Of a stretch of DNA of 61,271 nucleotides, positions 36,317-45,332 are shown one piece after another. The DNA is from Providencia burhodogranariea DSM 19968. GTDB taxonomy: Bacteria > Pseudomonadota > Gammaproteobacteria > Enterobacterales > Enterobacteriaceae. The DNA lies in contig NZ_KB233227.1 in the NCBI RefSeq assembly GCF_000314855.2, forward strand, positions 126,336-187,606. Direction: 5' to 3'. The first letter of the stretch is position 1, and the number at the start of each line of letters is the position of its first letter. Under the pieces are notes generated by a model. That model ran no database searches. It worked only from the letters and a program-made list of their open reading frames with translations, and had not been told where the DNA came from. A program made the position numbers and the translations under genes.

Positions 36317-37693
36317 ATGTCCTATATTCCTATTATTGGCCTCGCGGTGGCCATATTTGTCTTGATCTTCTTGGTATTACGGACACGTGTTCATGTGTTA
36401 TTAGCCATGTTGATTGCAGCTGCAATTGCTGGTCTTTCAGGTGGATTAACCGCTGTAGAAACAGTGGGTGTAATTACAAAAGGTTTTGGTAGTACGCTTG
36501 GCAGTATCGGTATTGTTATCGGTCTCGGGGTAATGATGGGAAGGGTGCTGGAAGTTTCTGGCGCAGCTGAACAGATAGCTTATAGCTTTATTCGTTGGTT
36601 AGGAAAAAAACGTGAAGAGTGGGCACTGGCAATTACCGGTTATATTGTCAGTATTCCTATCTTCGTTGACTCTGCATTTGTCATTCTTTATCCACTAGCA
36701 AAAGCGTTAGCAAAAAATGGTAAGCGTAACTTACTGACATTGGGTGTGGCTCTCGCTGGTGGCTTGGTGGTAACCCACCATACCGTTCCACCAACACCGG
36801 GTCCTTTGGGTGTCGCTGGGATCTTTGGTGTCGATATTGGTGCGATGATCCTTGCGGGTATGGTACTGGCTATACCTTGTGTATTCGGGATTGTCCTGTA
36901 TGCAAAATGGCTAGCAGTTAAATATCCTGAGTTTATACCTGAAGAGATAGGTAGCGAAGATCTGAAAGAGATCCACGCTCGCTATATGGAAGATAAGGCG
37001 AACAAGCCGTTACCAAGCCTTTTATTATCGTTATTACCGATAGTTGTTCCAATTTTGCTAATTTTTATCAATGCGATAAATGGCCTGATTCTGAAAACAG
37101 AATCATACCAAGGAATGGAAAATAATTTTTATTTTCAAACATTTGAATTCCTTGGTGCACCGATTATTGCGTTATCGATTAGTGTTCTTATCGCTGTCTA
37201 TACTCTGATGCCAAAAGCATCAAAAGAAGAAGTCATCGACCGTATGGAAGAAGGCTTACAGACCGCTGGGATTATCTTATTAGTAACTGGTGCTGGTGGT
37301 GCATTAGGTGCGGTGCTTCGTGATAGTGGAACGGGTAATATTTTAGCTGAGCATGTAGCAAGCCTGCCAATTACACCGGTGTTAATTCCATTCATCATTG
37401 CGACATTGGTACGTGTTATTCAAGGCTCTGGTACAGTAGCAATGATCACAGCAGCATCTATTTCTGCACCAATTATCAGCCAGATCCCTGATATTAACCT
37501 ATTAGTTGCTGCCCAAGCAGCTACGATGGGGGCGCTATTCTTCGGTTATTTTAACGACAGCCTGTACTGGGTTGTTAACAGAATGATGGGTATCAAGGAT
37601 GTTAAACAGCAAATGATGGTCTGGTCTATTCCAACAACAATAGCCTGGGCAATTGGTTTGGTTGGCGTCCTGGTCCTTGATGTAGTTCTCTGA
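36317..37693 (+). CDS. GntP-family sugar-acid permease (YgbN-like)
   Basis: A 458-residue membrane protein with about 12-14 helices of the gluconate:H+ symporter family. GFGSTLGSIGIVIGLGVMMGRVLEVSGAA (about residue 57, in two halves), VVTHHTVPPTPGPLGVAGIF (about residue 152) and GSGTVAMITAASI (about residue 372) are GntP motifs. Its place at the operon end and the enzymes upstream suggest D-erythronate, and formerly L-threonate, as substrate. The terminator at 37726-37750 closes the operon. Confidence 0.88.
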   Translation: MSYIPIIGLAVAIFVLIFLVLRTRVHVLLAMLIAAAIAGLSGGLTAVETVGVITKGFGSTLGSIGIVIGLGVMMGRVLEVSGAAEQIAYSFIRWLGKKREEWALAITGYIVSIPIFVDSAFVILYPLAKALAKNGKRNLLTLGVALAGGLVVTHHTVPPTPGPLGVAGIFGVDIGAMILAGMVLAIPCVFGIVLYAKWLAVKYPEFIPEEIGSEDLKEIHARYMEDKANKPLPSLLLSLLPIVVPILLIFINAINGLILKTESYQGMENNFYFQTFEFLGAPIIALSISVLIAVYTLMPKASKEEVIDRMEEGLQTAGIILLVTGAGGALGAVLRDSGTGNILAEHVASLPITPVLIPFIIATLVRVIQGSGTVAMITAASISAPIISQIPDINLLVAAQAATMGALFFGYFNDSLYWVVNRMMGIKDVKQQMMVWSIPTTIAWAIGLVGVLVLDVVL

Positions 37694-37725
37694 TAGTAAA
37701 ATCTCTTTTATTTATGCCATTAATT

Positions 37726-37750
37726 AAAAGCGCCTACGGGCGCTTTTCTA
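37726..37750 (+). terminator. Terminator of the erythronate operon
   Basis: AAAAGCGCC and GGCGCTTTT pair perfectly over nine bases around a 4-nt loop, then T. Confidence 0.85.
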
Positions 37751-37772
37751 CGTTATAGCGTTAACGGTTCTT

Positions 37773-38024
37773 TTACTGTGATTGAATAAGTGCTTTTAGC
37801 GCATGCTCACGCACATCAAGAATATCGAATAACCCAAGAGCTCTCAATGCTGGGATTGCTTCTATGATGTCCTGTTCTGCCTCATGACGTTGGATTGTAC
37901 TAGATGTTGAATCCAGCCAGACTTTTGCATTAATTAAAAATGCGCCAACGGTTCCTTTACGCACTTCGATATTGTTGAAATGACCTTTATTAACATTATC
38001 AGGGAGAAGATCTTGAGCTTTCAT
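37773..38024 (-). CDS. Small conserved-looking protein, unrecognised
   Basis: An 83-residue soluble protein, MKAQDLLPDNVNKGHFNNIE at the start and a helical C-terminal half with an acidic segment QRHEAEQDIIEAIPALRALG. GAGGTG lies five bases before the ATG, so it is very probably translated. No membrane segment or Cys is present. I do not recognise the family; the operon terminator of the neighbouring gene cluster isolates it. Confidence 0.6.
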   Translation of the reverse strand: MKAQDLLPDNVNKGHFNNIEVRKGTVGAFLINAKVWLDSTSSTIQRHEAEQDIIEAIPALRALGLFDILDVREHALKALIQSQ

Positions 38025-38121
38025 AATTGCACCTCATAGTAAATATGTAGAGGAATTATAAAATAGATTAGATAGGCTATACTACGGCATAGATGACAAT
38101 CAATAGCGTAATGAGGCCAAA

Positions 38122-38892
38122 GTGACATCTTCATTCTTAATCAATCCTGAGTATGCCGAAATGTTGGATGGGCAGTTAATTGCAGTAGCCGCTCAACAAG
38201 ATGATGTCCGTATCACAGGGATTCACAGCCACGCTCGCGGGCAGTTACTGGGCGCAATGAAGGGGTTATTATCGGTAGAGACACCCAATAATAAATGGGT
38301 TGTACCCGCAACTCACGCTGTGTGGATCCCGCCAGATATGCCGCATGCGTTTCGTTCTTATGGATCTTTCGAAGGCTGGAGCATTTACGTCGCACCGTCC
38401 GCTTGCATTGAAATACCATCAAAAACTTTTATTATTTCGATAGCAGGATTGCTGCGAGAGGCTGTTTTGCGGGCATTGACTTGGGGAATTGGCCCGTTGA
38501 ATCCAGCTGAGCAAAGAATTGCGAAGGTTATTTTAGATGAAATTCAAAGGCTTCCACATGAAGCGCTCGGGCTATCTTTACCTAAAGATGTGAGGTTACT
38601 TAAAATCGCCCAAGCTTTGTCTAGTGATCCTGCTGATCAACGCACCTTAGAAGAATGGGCTGACTGGGTCGGCATAGCGCCACGTAGTATGACTCGACGT
38701 TTTGTGACAGAGACTGGGTTCACGTTTACAGAATGGCGACAACGCATTCGCCTGCTTAAAGCACTGGAAAAATTAGCGCTTGGGCAATCTGTGACGACGA
38801 TTTCGTTAGAGTTGGGCTATGACAATATTAGTGCTTTTATTGCTGTATTCAAAAGGACATTCGGGATTACACCTGGAAGATACACCTCTTAA
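38122..38892 (+). CDS. AraC-family regulator with N-terminal cupin (NimR-like)
   Basis: A 256-residue protein starting at GTG with AGG upstream. The N-terminal cupin is visible as HSHARGQLLGAMKGLLSV (about residue 35) and VPATHAVWIPPDMPHAF (about residue 60). The C-terminal half has two HTH units: LEEWADWVGIAPRSMTRRF (about residue 177) and VTTISLELGYDNISAFIAVFKRTFG in two parts, ending TPGRY. This layout fits NimR-type regulators of efflux genes. No adjacent transporter is present, so the target is unknown. Confidence 0.8.
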   Translation: MTSSFLINPEYAEMLDGQLIAVAAQQDDVRITGIHSHARGQLLGAMKGLLSVETPNNKWVVPATHAVWIPPDMPHAFRSYGSFEGWSIYVAPSACIEIPSKTFIISIAGLLREAVLRALTWGIGPLNPAEQRIAKVILDEIQRLPHEALGLSLPKDVRLLKIAQALSSDPADQRTLEEWADWVGIAPRSMTRRFVTETGFTFTEWRQRIRLLKALEKLALGQSVTTISLELGYDNISAFIAVFKRTFGITPGRYTS

Positions 38893-38896
38893 TATA

Positions 38897-38935
38897 TCGG
38901 TCATACTTCAAGCTACATCGTTGCTGACTATTTGT
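38897..38935. repeat. Left-end fragment of the dispersed repeat
   Basis: TCATACTTCAAGCTACATCG matches the left end of the repeat copies at 24408, 41693 and 53273. A matching right end about 130 bases on was not seen, so it is a partial copy. Confidence 0.45.
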
Positions 38936-39123
38936 TGCTTGTTCCCTAGATAATTTAATACATCAACGTATCTAATGGCTGCAATGCGCTATTCATTGTC
39001 TTAAATGAGGTAGTGAGCTTCCCCCAATCGGCATAGATTGAAAGAACACTCAGCAACACTGGCTTCAATAATATTGAAAGTACCAATGCTGATCACATTC
39101 GTTAACCGTGAGAGAAATCGACT

Positions 39124-39540
39124 ATGCAAATTAATAGTGACTGGAAATTCAAAACTGAAAGTGAACTTCGCGTGGCCATGCAAAATTTTTATAACAATCT
39201 CTTAGGGGATGAGGGAGCAGTAAAAAATTGTTTTTCACCAGATTACGTCCAAGTCGCTGATGGGAAGACACTAAATTTTGAAGAGTTCCTCAAGCACTTA
39301 CAGATCCTCAAACGCGATACCAAAGAAATGCACTTTGAAGTTTTGGATGCAGCTTATACGCAGTCTACTTTGGCAGATCGCCACATCGTACGTATAAAGA
39401 AAAATGATGATCAGCCTATGAAAGTGGAAGTTTTAGCGTTTTACAAAATTTATAATGGAAAAATTATCGGCGTGAATGAGGTTTCGCGGCTAATTCAAGG
39501 TGAAATATCTGACCGAGATATTGGTTCAAGAACTGAGTAA
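39124..39540 (+). CDS. SnoaL/NTF2-like protein
   Basis: A 138-residue alpha+beta protein with the cone-shaped NTF2-like pattern: an N-terminal helix (LRVAMQNFYNNLL), NCFSPDYVQVADG (about residue 37), FEEFLKHLQILKRD and a last strand VEVLAFYKIYNGKIIGVNEVSRL (about residue 100, in two parts). Such proteins bind small hydrophobic ligands or act as isomerases. No ribosome binding site of note is seen. Function unknown. Confidence 0.6.
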   Translation: MQINSDWKFKTESELRVAMQNFYNNLLGDEGAVKNCFSPDYVQVADGKTLNFEEFLKHLQILKRDTKEMHFEVLDAAYTQSTLADRHIVRIKKNDDQPMKVEVLAFYKIYNGKIIGVNEVSRLIQGEISDRDIGSRTE

Positions 39541-39642
39541 CCTATTGCTTTTCTCATGATTAGAAATTACAGACACCTTTTTCGTCAGTTTCTCCACCTT
39601 GGTCTATACTGATTTGATATCTAAGCCTAAATAGGCTTTTAT

Positions 39643-39658
39643 TGTGATGTTAATCACA
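39643..39658. promoter_or_regulatory. CRP site 1 of udp
   Basis: TGTGATGTTAATCACA has a perfect TGTGA-N6-TCACA pattern, about 128 bases before the udp ATG. E. coli udp is controlled by CRP and CytR, which supports it. Confidence 0.85.
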
Positions 39659-39694
39659 TTTTACTGAAAGCGTAATAAATACATTTTCAGTAAA

Positions 39695-39710
39695 AGTGAC
39701 CCTCATCACT
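39695..39710. promoter_or_regulatory. CRP site 2 of udp
   Basis: AGTGACCCTCATCACT keeps GTGA-N6-TCAC. Its centre is 52 bases from site 1. Two CRP sites with CytR between them is the known udp promoter layout. Confidence 0.75.
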
Positions 39711-39785
39711 AAAATTGTATGAGTTTGCCGCTAGTATTAGTGATAACGTATAAATTCAATGATGCTTTGTGTAAAGGAGTTTGAT

Positions 39786-40541
39786 ATGTCTGACGTATTC
39801 CACTTAGGTTTAAAAAAGAGTGACTTACAGGGTGCAACAGTTGCAATTGTTCCCGGTGATCCTAATCGTGTTGAGAAAATTGCACGCCTGATGGATAACC
39901 CGGTACATCTTGCTTCTTTACGTGAGTTTACTTCTTGGCGTGGTGAGCTTGATGGCAAAGCTGTAATTGTTTGCTCAACCGGTATTGGTGGTCCTTCAAC
40001 CTCTATCGCAGTAGAAGAATTAGCGCAATTAGGTATCCGTACATTCTTACGTATCGGTACAACAGGTGCTATTCAAGACAACATTAATGTCGGTGATGTA
40101 TTAGTCACGACTGCCGCGGTGAGATTAGATGGTGCTAGCCAGCATTTTGCCCCTCTTGAATATCCAGCAGTTGCTGATTTTACTTGTACTAATGCACTGT
40201 TTGATGCCGCTAAAGACGCAGGCGCAACAGTTCATGTGGGTGTAACTGCATCATCAGATACTTTCTACCCAGGCCAAGAACGCTATGACACCTATTCTGG
40301 CCGTGTATTGCGTCATTTTAAAGGGTCGATGAAAGAGTGGCAGGAAATGGGCGTGATGAACTATGAAATGGAATCCGCTACATTACTTACCATGTGCTCA
40401 ACTCAAGGGCTACGTGCAGGTATGGTTGCCGGCGTTATCGTCAATCGTACTCAACAAGAAATTCCAAACGAAGAACTGTTGAAAAAGACAGAAGGCAATG
40501 TGTTAAGCATTGTTGTTGAAGCTGCTCGTCGTTTAATTTAG
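39786..40541 (+). CDS. udp: Uridine phosphorylase
   Basis: A 251-residue enzyme (E. coli 253) that splits uridine to uracil and ribose-1-phosphate. The start [25 protein letters not shown] gives the phosphate-binding Gly-Asp and Arg, [16 protein letters not shown] is at about residue 66, RIGTTGAI at about residue 91, and [13 protein letters not shown] (about residue 194) binds ribose through Met-Glu. AAAGGAG precedes the ATG at 39786; an upstream ATG at 39759 lacks a site. Two CRP boxes lie upstream. Confidence 0.97.
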   Translation: MSDVFHLGLKKSDLQGATVAIVPGDPNRVEKIARLMDNPVHLASLREFTSWRGELDGKAVIVCSTGIGGPSTSIAVEELAQLGIRTFLRIGTTGAIQDNINVGDVLVTTAAVRLDGASQHFAPLEYPAVADFTCTNALFDAAKDAGATVHVGVTASSDTFYPGQERYDTYSGRVLRHFKGSMKEWQEMGVMNYEMESATLLTMCSTQGLRAGMVAGVIVNRTQQEIPNEELLKKTEGNVLSIVVEAARRLI

Positions 40542-40863
40542 TCTCCAAATTACGGACTCGCTTACCATCGCTTTCACTCGGTTGTGAATAAGTAATAAGC
40601 GAGCCAGTTTTATCCCTCTTTATTTATTTTGGGTACTCAACCAAAATAATTTGAGTTATAAGACTTATCTGTATATGCAGTTAACCACAGTTTAAAGCCT
40701 GACGTATATCACTTTTTTATTAATGCCTGCTTAATCGCAGGCATTTTTTCTTATTCTTTTTTGGTTATAATCTGTTATGGTTTTCATAGTAATTAATTTT
40801 ATATAACTAAAATAATTCAAGTTGTATTTGACTTGATCTATGACGAATATAGATAGGATTATT
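40542..40863. other. Intergenic region after udp
   Basis: About 320 bases. It holds the terminator at 40722-40749 and two right-end-like fragments of the dispersed repeat: AAAATAATTTGAGTT at about 40645 and AAAATAATTCAAGTTG at about 40810. No gene seen. Confidence 0.5.
40722..40749 (+). terminator. Terminator of udp
   Basis: AATGCCTGC and GCAGGCATT form a 9-bp stem with a 6-nt loop, followed by TTTTTT. Confidence 0.9.
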
Positions 40864-41646
40864 ATGACAAAAACACCTTACTTACATCCTTCAGTGCTAC
40901 CGTTGAAAGGTGGAATTAACTTCCGTGATCTTGGTGGGAAAAAACTCACCAATGGTAATAAAATAAAATCGGGCTTGTTATTTCGTTCAGGGGCATTAGA
41001 CCGTTTGACCGAAGATGATTTATCTATTTTACAATCACAAAATCTTTATCAAATTTTGGATTATCGTGATGTTGTTGAAATCGAAGCAAAGCCTGATTTG
41101 ATATGGGCGGGAGCTCACTATGTGAATGCTCCAGCAAACCCAATGGCAAAAGAAGTAACCGCTGACTTAGATAAGTTAACGCCAGAACTGTTGGAACATT
41201 TTGATCCTCAAGTCTTTATGAATCGACTCTATGAATTGTTGCCGCTGAATAATCCGGCTTACCACCAACTATTGGCGATGCTAAAGCAACCAGAGAAAGG
41301 TGGAATTATTCAGCATTGTGCGGTGGGTAAAGACCGTACAGGAGTGGGGTCGGCATTAGTGTTATTTGCATTGGGTGCAGATCTCGATACTGTAATGGAG
41401 GATTACTTACTCACCAATGAAACACTTGCGCCTTATCGGAAACACTTATTGGAAGAGCATGCAAAAACAATGAGTGAAAGTGTGGTGAAGAAATTTGAGT
41501 ATGTTTACTCTGTGCGTGAAGAATTCCTGATGACGGCTATCAATAGTATAAATAAACATTATGGTAGTATTAATAAATGGTTAGCTAAAGATTTTGGTTT
41601 AGATAGTGCCGGTTGTCACTCATTACAGAGCCATTTCCTGGAGTAA
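40864..41646 (+). CDS. Tyrosine-protein phosphatase (Y_phosphatase3 / DSP-like)
   Basis: A 260-residue protein with the active-site loop HCAVGKDRTG (Cys-x5-Arg) at about residue 158. INFRDLGGKKL (about residue 18) and GLLFRSGALDRLTEDD (about residue 38) are the N-terminal signature of bacterial Tyr/Ser or lipid phosphatases. YRDVVEIEAKPD gives the general-acid region. AGGATT precedes the ATG at 40864; an ATG at 40840 in the same frame is possible but not better supported. Substrate unknown. Confidence 0.82.
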   Translation: MTKTPYLHPSVLPLKGGINFRDLGGKKLTNGNKIKSGLLFRSGALDRLTEDDLSILQSQNLYQILDYRDVVEIEAKPDLIWAGAHYVNAPANPMAKEVTADLDKLTPELLEHFDPQVFMNRLYELLPLNNPAYHQLLAMLKQPEKGGIIQHCAVGKDRTGVGSALVLFALGADLDTVMEDYLLTNETLAPYRKHLLEEHAKTMSESVVKKFEYVYSVREEFLMTAINSINKHYGSINKWLAKDFGLDSAGCHSLQSHFLE

Positions 41647-41692
41647 TCAGCTAGTTTAAAATTGGTTTAATGCATTATTAGATAATGCATTA

Positions 41693-41820
41693 TGCCCAAA
41701 ATAATTTGAGTTGCATCTAAACAATAAGTGAATCTATTGTGAAGCATAGAAAGAATTATGTTATCCGGTTAGCAAGACAAAATTAGCCACGATGGTGATG
41801 TAACTTGAAGTATGATGAGT
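41693..41820. repeat. Dispersed intergenic repeat, copy B (about 130 bp, inverted)
   Basis: The left side AAAATAATTTGAGTTGCAT and the right side GATGTAACTTGAAGTATGATGAG are the reverse complement of the ends of copies A and C. A separate 9-bp hairpin, AATGCATTA/TAATGCATT (41669-41691), lies just before it. It fills the gap between the phosphatase and DedA genes. Confidence 0.55.
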
Positions 41821-41853
41821 TTAAACTAATTAATTTTTAAGAGAAAAATAACT

Positions 41854-42384
41854 GTGACTCTTAATGAAATCGTCACTGCGGTGACCGAATTTACTCGTGA
41901 ACATGAAATATGGGCGCTACCTATCATTTTCTTTCTCGCCTTTGGTGAGTCTTTAGCCTTTTTATCATTATTACTCCCTGCGACGGTTATTTTATTGGGT
42001 CTTGGTGCATTAATAGGCGAAAGTGGCTTGGCATTTTGGCCGATATGGCTTGCTGCAACACTCGGAGCATTCTTTGGTGATTGGCTCTCTTATTGGTTTG
42101 GTTTTCATTATAAAGACAATGTACGCAAAATGTGGCCTATTTCCCGTAAGCCACAAATGATAGATCGAGGCCAACAATTCTTTGATCGTTGGGGTATTTG
42201 GAGCGTGTTTTTTGGGCGTTTCTTCGGTCCATTCCGTGCTGTTGTTCCTTTAGTTGCGGGTATTTGTAAGATGCCTCAACGTTATTTTCAAGCCGCTAAT
42301 ATTGCTTCTGCAATGATTTGGGCATTTGGTATATTGGCACCTGGGGCATTTGGCATACGCTGGTTAGAACAGTGGATGGGTTAA
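41854..42384 (+). CDS. DedA family membrane protein
   Basis: A 176-residue protein starting at GTG, with about five membrane segments. ALPIIFFLAFGESLAFLSLLLPATVIL (about residue 21, in two parts) contains the conserved Glu of DedA proteins; GAFFGDWLSYWFGF (about residue 72) contains the conserved Asp; GRFFGPFRAVVPLVAGICKM (about residue 122) has the conserved FGRF.GPxRxxxPxxAG. DedA proteins move undecaprenyl phosphate or phospholipids across the membrane. It is shorter than YqjA/YghB (about 220) and is nearer YohD-type length. Confidence 0.85.
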   Translation: MTLNEIVTAVTEFTREHEIWALPIIFFLAFGESLAFLSLLLPATVILLGLGALIGESGLAFWPIWLAATLGAFFGDWLSYWFGFHYKDNVRKMWPISRKPQMIDRGQQFFDRWGIWSVFFGRFFGPFRAVVPLVAGICKMPQRYFQAANIASAMIWAFGILAPGAFGIRWLEQWMG

Positions 42385-42489
42385 TTTGCGAAGCTATTCG
42401 CAATAAATTATGGAACGCCAAATTACTTGTGGACAGATATACAGTATCCTATTACTTTACTCTCGATCTCATAAAGTAAGGATTTAACA

Positions 42490-43845
42490 GTGGATACCTC
42501 TCTTTTATATGGGGTTATTGGTGCGCTTGGCGGCGTTTTAGTCGGCGGTTTAGCCGTATGGTTTTCTATTGCACAAAAATTGAGTCAAAAAGAACAAGAT
42601 TTTCAACAAATTAGTCGCCAACTTGCTGCTAGTGATGAAAAAAATATTCATCTCTCAGAGTGGAAAAACGAATATGAACGGCTTGATCAGGAGCTGAGAA
42701 CACAAAGAGATATCAATCGCGAACAAGAGGCTGAATTACGGGAAGTTTCTACGCGTTTCGAGCAAAATCAAATTGCTAATGAAGAGAAGCAACGTTTGCT
42801 CCAAAATAGTGAGCAGCGGTTAACGACTCAATTTGAGAATCTTGCTAATCGTATTTTTGAACAAAATGAGCGCCGTACATCAGAACAACAGCAAAAAAGT
42901 CTGATTAATATGTTATCTCCCTTTCGTGAACAGTTAGAAGGTTTTCGTCAACAAGTTCAGCAAAGTTTCGGCGAAGAAGCGAAAGAACGACATACACTCG
43001 CCTACGAAATACGCCAACTGCAGCAACTGAATAACCAGATGACCAAAGAAGCCGTCAACCTCACTCGAGCATTGAAAGGCGATAACAAAATACAAGGTAA
43101 TTGGGGGGAAACTATTCTTACCCGTATTTTGGAAGCTTCTGGTTTACGTAAAGGCAGTGAGTTTGAAACGCAAGTTAGTATTAACACAAGCTTTAATAGC
43201 CGTTATCAACCAGACGTTATCATTCGCTTGCCTGAAGGCAAAGATGTTGTTATCGATGCAAAAATGTCATTGGTGGCTTATGAGCATTATTTCAATAGTG
43301 AAGATCCCGATGAACAAGCGATTGCGATTAAAAATCATGTTGCTTCGATTCGTAATCATATGCGGATACTAAGCCGCAAAGATTATCATCAATTACCGGG
43401 TTTACGTTCATTGGATTATGTCCTGATGTTTATTCCAATTGAGCCTGCGTATTTACTAGCCTTAAAAGAATCTCCAGAGCTACTTGATGAAGGAATTAAA
43501 CAGAATATCATGTTAGTTTGTCCTTCCACTTTGCTAGTGGCTGTAAGAACCATCAATAACTTATGGCGCTATGAGCGACAAGGGCAAAATGCTCAAGAAA
43601 TTGCAGCGAAAGCAGCAAAAATGTATGACAAATTGCGTCTTTTTGTCGAAGATATGCAGCTTTTAGGAACTAGCCTTGATAAAGCCGACAATGCATATCA
43701 ATCTGCAATGAAACGACTTGCAGAAGGTCGTGGTAATTTGATTAGTCAGGCCGAAAGTTTTAAAGAAATGGGGGTCGAAATAAAGCAGCCAATTTCACCT
43801 CAATTAGTTGAAAAGTCTGATAAGCCATATTGTGCTGATTCTTAG
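42490..43845 (+). CDS. rmuC: DNA recombination protein RmuC
   Basis: A 451-residue protein starting at GTG. An N-terminal membrane anchor (about 5-26) is followed by a long coiled coil (about 30-150, rich in Glu, Gln and Arg). The RmuC nuclease-like domain then begins at about residue 185 with NWGETILTRILEASGL and continues with YQPDVIIRLPEGKDVVIDAKMSL (about residue 240, in two parts), whose Asp and DxK suit a PD-(D/E)xK-type site. It limits inversions at short repeats in E. coli. Its place between udp and ubiE is conserved. Confidence 0.93.
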   Translation: MDTSLLYGVIGALGGVLVGGLAVWFSIAQKLSQKEQDFQQISRQLAASDEKNIHLSEWKNEYERLDQELRTQRDINREQEAELREVSTRFEQNQIANEEKQRLLQNSEQRLTTQFENLANRIFEQNERRTSEQQQKSLINMLSPFREQLEGFRQQVQQSFGEEAKERHTLAYEIRQLQQLNNQMTKEAVNLTRALKGDNKIQGNWGETILTRILEASGLRKGSEFETQVSINTSFNSRYQPDVIIRLPEGKDVVIDAKMSLVAYEHYFNSEDPDEQAIAIKNHVASIRNHMRILSRKDYHQLPGLRSLDYVLMFIPIEPAYLLALKESPELLDEGIKQNIMLVCPSTLLVAVRTINNLWRYERQGQNAQEIAAKAAKMYDKLRLFVEDMQLLGTSLDKADNAYQSAMKRLAEGRGNLISQAESFKEMGVEIKQPISPQLVEKSDKPYCADS

Positions 43846-43921
43846 ACTTCTTGATAGGGTTTTACACCAAAGGCTGTTACACTTCTCACAAAAGTTTGAA
43901 TTATAAACAGGCATAATAGAA

Positions 43922-44677
43922 ATGACAGAACCATCTAAAGAAACCATTGATTTTGGTTTCCGCACTGTAGGCAAAGACGATAAAGCCAGCCTAGTGGCGA
44001 ATGTTTTTCACTCTGTAGCATCAAAATATGACTTGATGAATGATTTAATGTCTTTTGGTATTCATCGGGTTTGGAAACGTTTGACGATCGAAGCGAGTGG
44101 TGTGCGTCGTAATCAGCGTGTACTTGATCTTGCTGGTGGAACCGGCGACTTAACTGCAAAATTTTCTCGCCTTGTTGGTGAAAAAGGTGAAGTCGTTCTC
44201 GCTGATATCAATGACTCGATGCTAAAAATGGGACGCGAAAAACTACGCGACCGTGGTATTGTTGGTAACGTAAGTTATGTTCAAGCTAATGCCGAAGAAT
44301 TACCTTTCCCCGACAACTATTTTGATTGCATCACCATCTCTTTTGGCCTGCGTAATGTGACAGACAAAGATAAAGCGCTCCGTTCTATGTTTAGAGTGTT
44401 AAAGCCGGGTGGTCGTTTGCTAGTACTTGAATTCTCGAAACCTGTGCTTGAGCCGTTAAACAAAGCATATGATGCTTACTCATTCCATATTCTGCCACGC
44501 ATTGGTCAGGCAATTGTGAATGATCCTGATAGTTATCGTTACCTCGCTGAATCTATCCGTATGCACCCAGATCAAGAAACACTGAAGCTGATGATGGAAA
44601 ATGCAGGACTAGAACAAGTCACCTATACCAACATGACCGGTGGTATTGTCGCATTGCATAAAGGGTTTAAATTTTAA
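43922..44677 (+). CDS. ubiE: Ubiquinone/menaquinone C-methyltransferase
   Basis: A 251-residue class I SAM methyltransferase identical in length to E. coli UbiE. It methylates the ring carbon in both ubiquinone and menaquinone synthesis. [17 protein letters not shown] (about residue 66) is motif [21 protein letters not shown] (about residue 138) and [13 protein letters not shown] (about residue 163) are UbiE signatures. It is the first gene of the ubiE-ubiJ-ubiB group; ubiJ starts one base after its stop. Confidence 0.97.
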   Translation: MTEPSKETIDFGFRTVGKDDKASLVANVFHSVASKYDLMNDLMSFGIHRVWKRLTIEASGVRRNQRVLDLAGGTGDLTAKFSRLVGEKGEVVLADINDSMLKMGREKLRDRGIVGNVSYVQANAEELPFPDNYFDCITISFGLRNVTDKDKALRSMFRVLKPGGRLLVLEFSKPVLEPLNKAYDAYSFHILPRIGQAIVNDPDSYRYLAESIRMHPDQETLKLMMENAGLEQVTYTNMTGGIVALHKGFKF

Positions 44678-44678
44678 A

Positions 44679-45332
44679 ATGGAAGCCACTTCAGCACAGA
44701 CCGAAAGTCAAAATACAGTACTGTATTCTTTAATGACAGCATTCATGGAAACCTCCTTGAATCATATGTTATTTAAAGAATCAGTCTTAAAACCCGCTAG
44801 AGCTCGTTTAGCGGGGAAAGTCATGTCTATTGACCTTAAAGAGTTCAATAAAAAACTGACTTTGATCTTTACTGATAACCATGTTGATGTGTTAAGCCAA
44901 TGGTCTGAACCTGCTGATTGTACGATAAAAACATCGCTTTTTACGCTAATTAAGCTAAAAGACAAACAGCAGTTATCCCAGCTGATAAATAGTGGTGATA
45001 TTGTCATTGAAGGTGATATGCAGGTGGTGCAACATTGGTCATCACTATTGGATATGGCAATTTGGGATCCAGCACATTACTTATCACCTTATTTAGGTGA
45101 TGTAGCTGCACAAGGGATCAGCCAAGTACTACGGAAAAGCTCAAATCTTGCTTCCCATTTAGTCTGTCGCCAAAAAAACTACATTAAAGATACTCTGCTT
45201 GAAGAGTGGAAAATGGCTCCTAACCCACTTGAACTCGCCTATTTTAGTGATGAAGTTGAGCAAGTATCTGACTCAATTAGCAAGCTAGAAAAACGACTTA
45301 ATCAGTTGGAGGAGAATAATGACACCCGGTGA
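44679..45332 (+). CDS. ubiJ: Ubiquinone biosynthesis accessory factor UbiJ (SCP2 domain)
   Basis: A 217-residue protein (E. coli UbiJ is 201) that binds lipid intermediates and assists the Ubi complex. The N-terminal SCP2-like domain spans about 10-120, with a Gly-Asp rich turn [17 protein letters not shown] (about residue 107). The C-terminal end is helical and charged ([21 protein letters not shown]). It starts just after ubiE and overlaps ubiB by 14 bases, so translation is coupled. In E. coli the sRNA EsrE lies in the 3' half of ubiJ; I did not verify it here. Confidence 0.9.
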   Translation: MEATSAQTESQNTVLYSLMTAFMETSLNHMLFKESVLKPARARLAGKVMSIDLKEFNKKLTLIFTDNHVDVLSQWSEPADCTIKTSLFTLIKLKDKQQLSQLINSGDIVIEGDMQVVQHWSSLLDMAIWDPAHYLSPYLGDVAAQGISQVLRKSSNLASHLVCRQKNYIKDTLLEEWKMAPNPLELAYFSDEVEQVSDSISKLEKRLNQLEENNDTR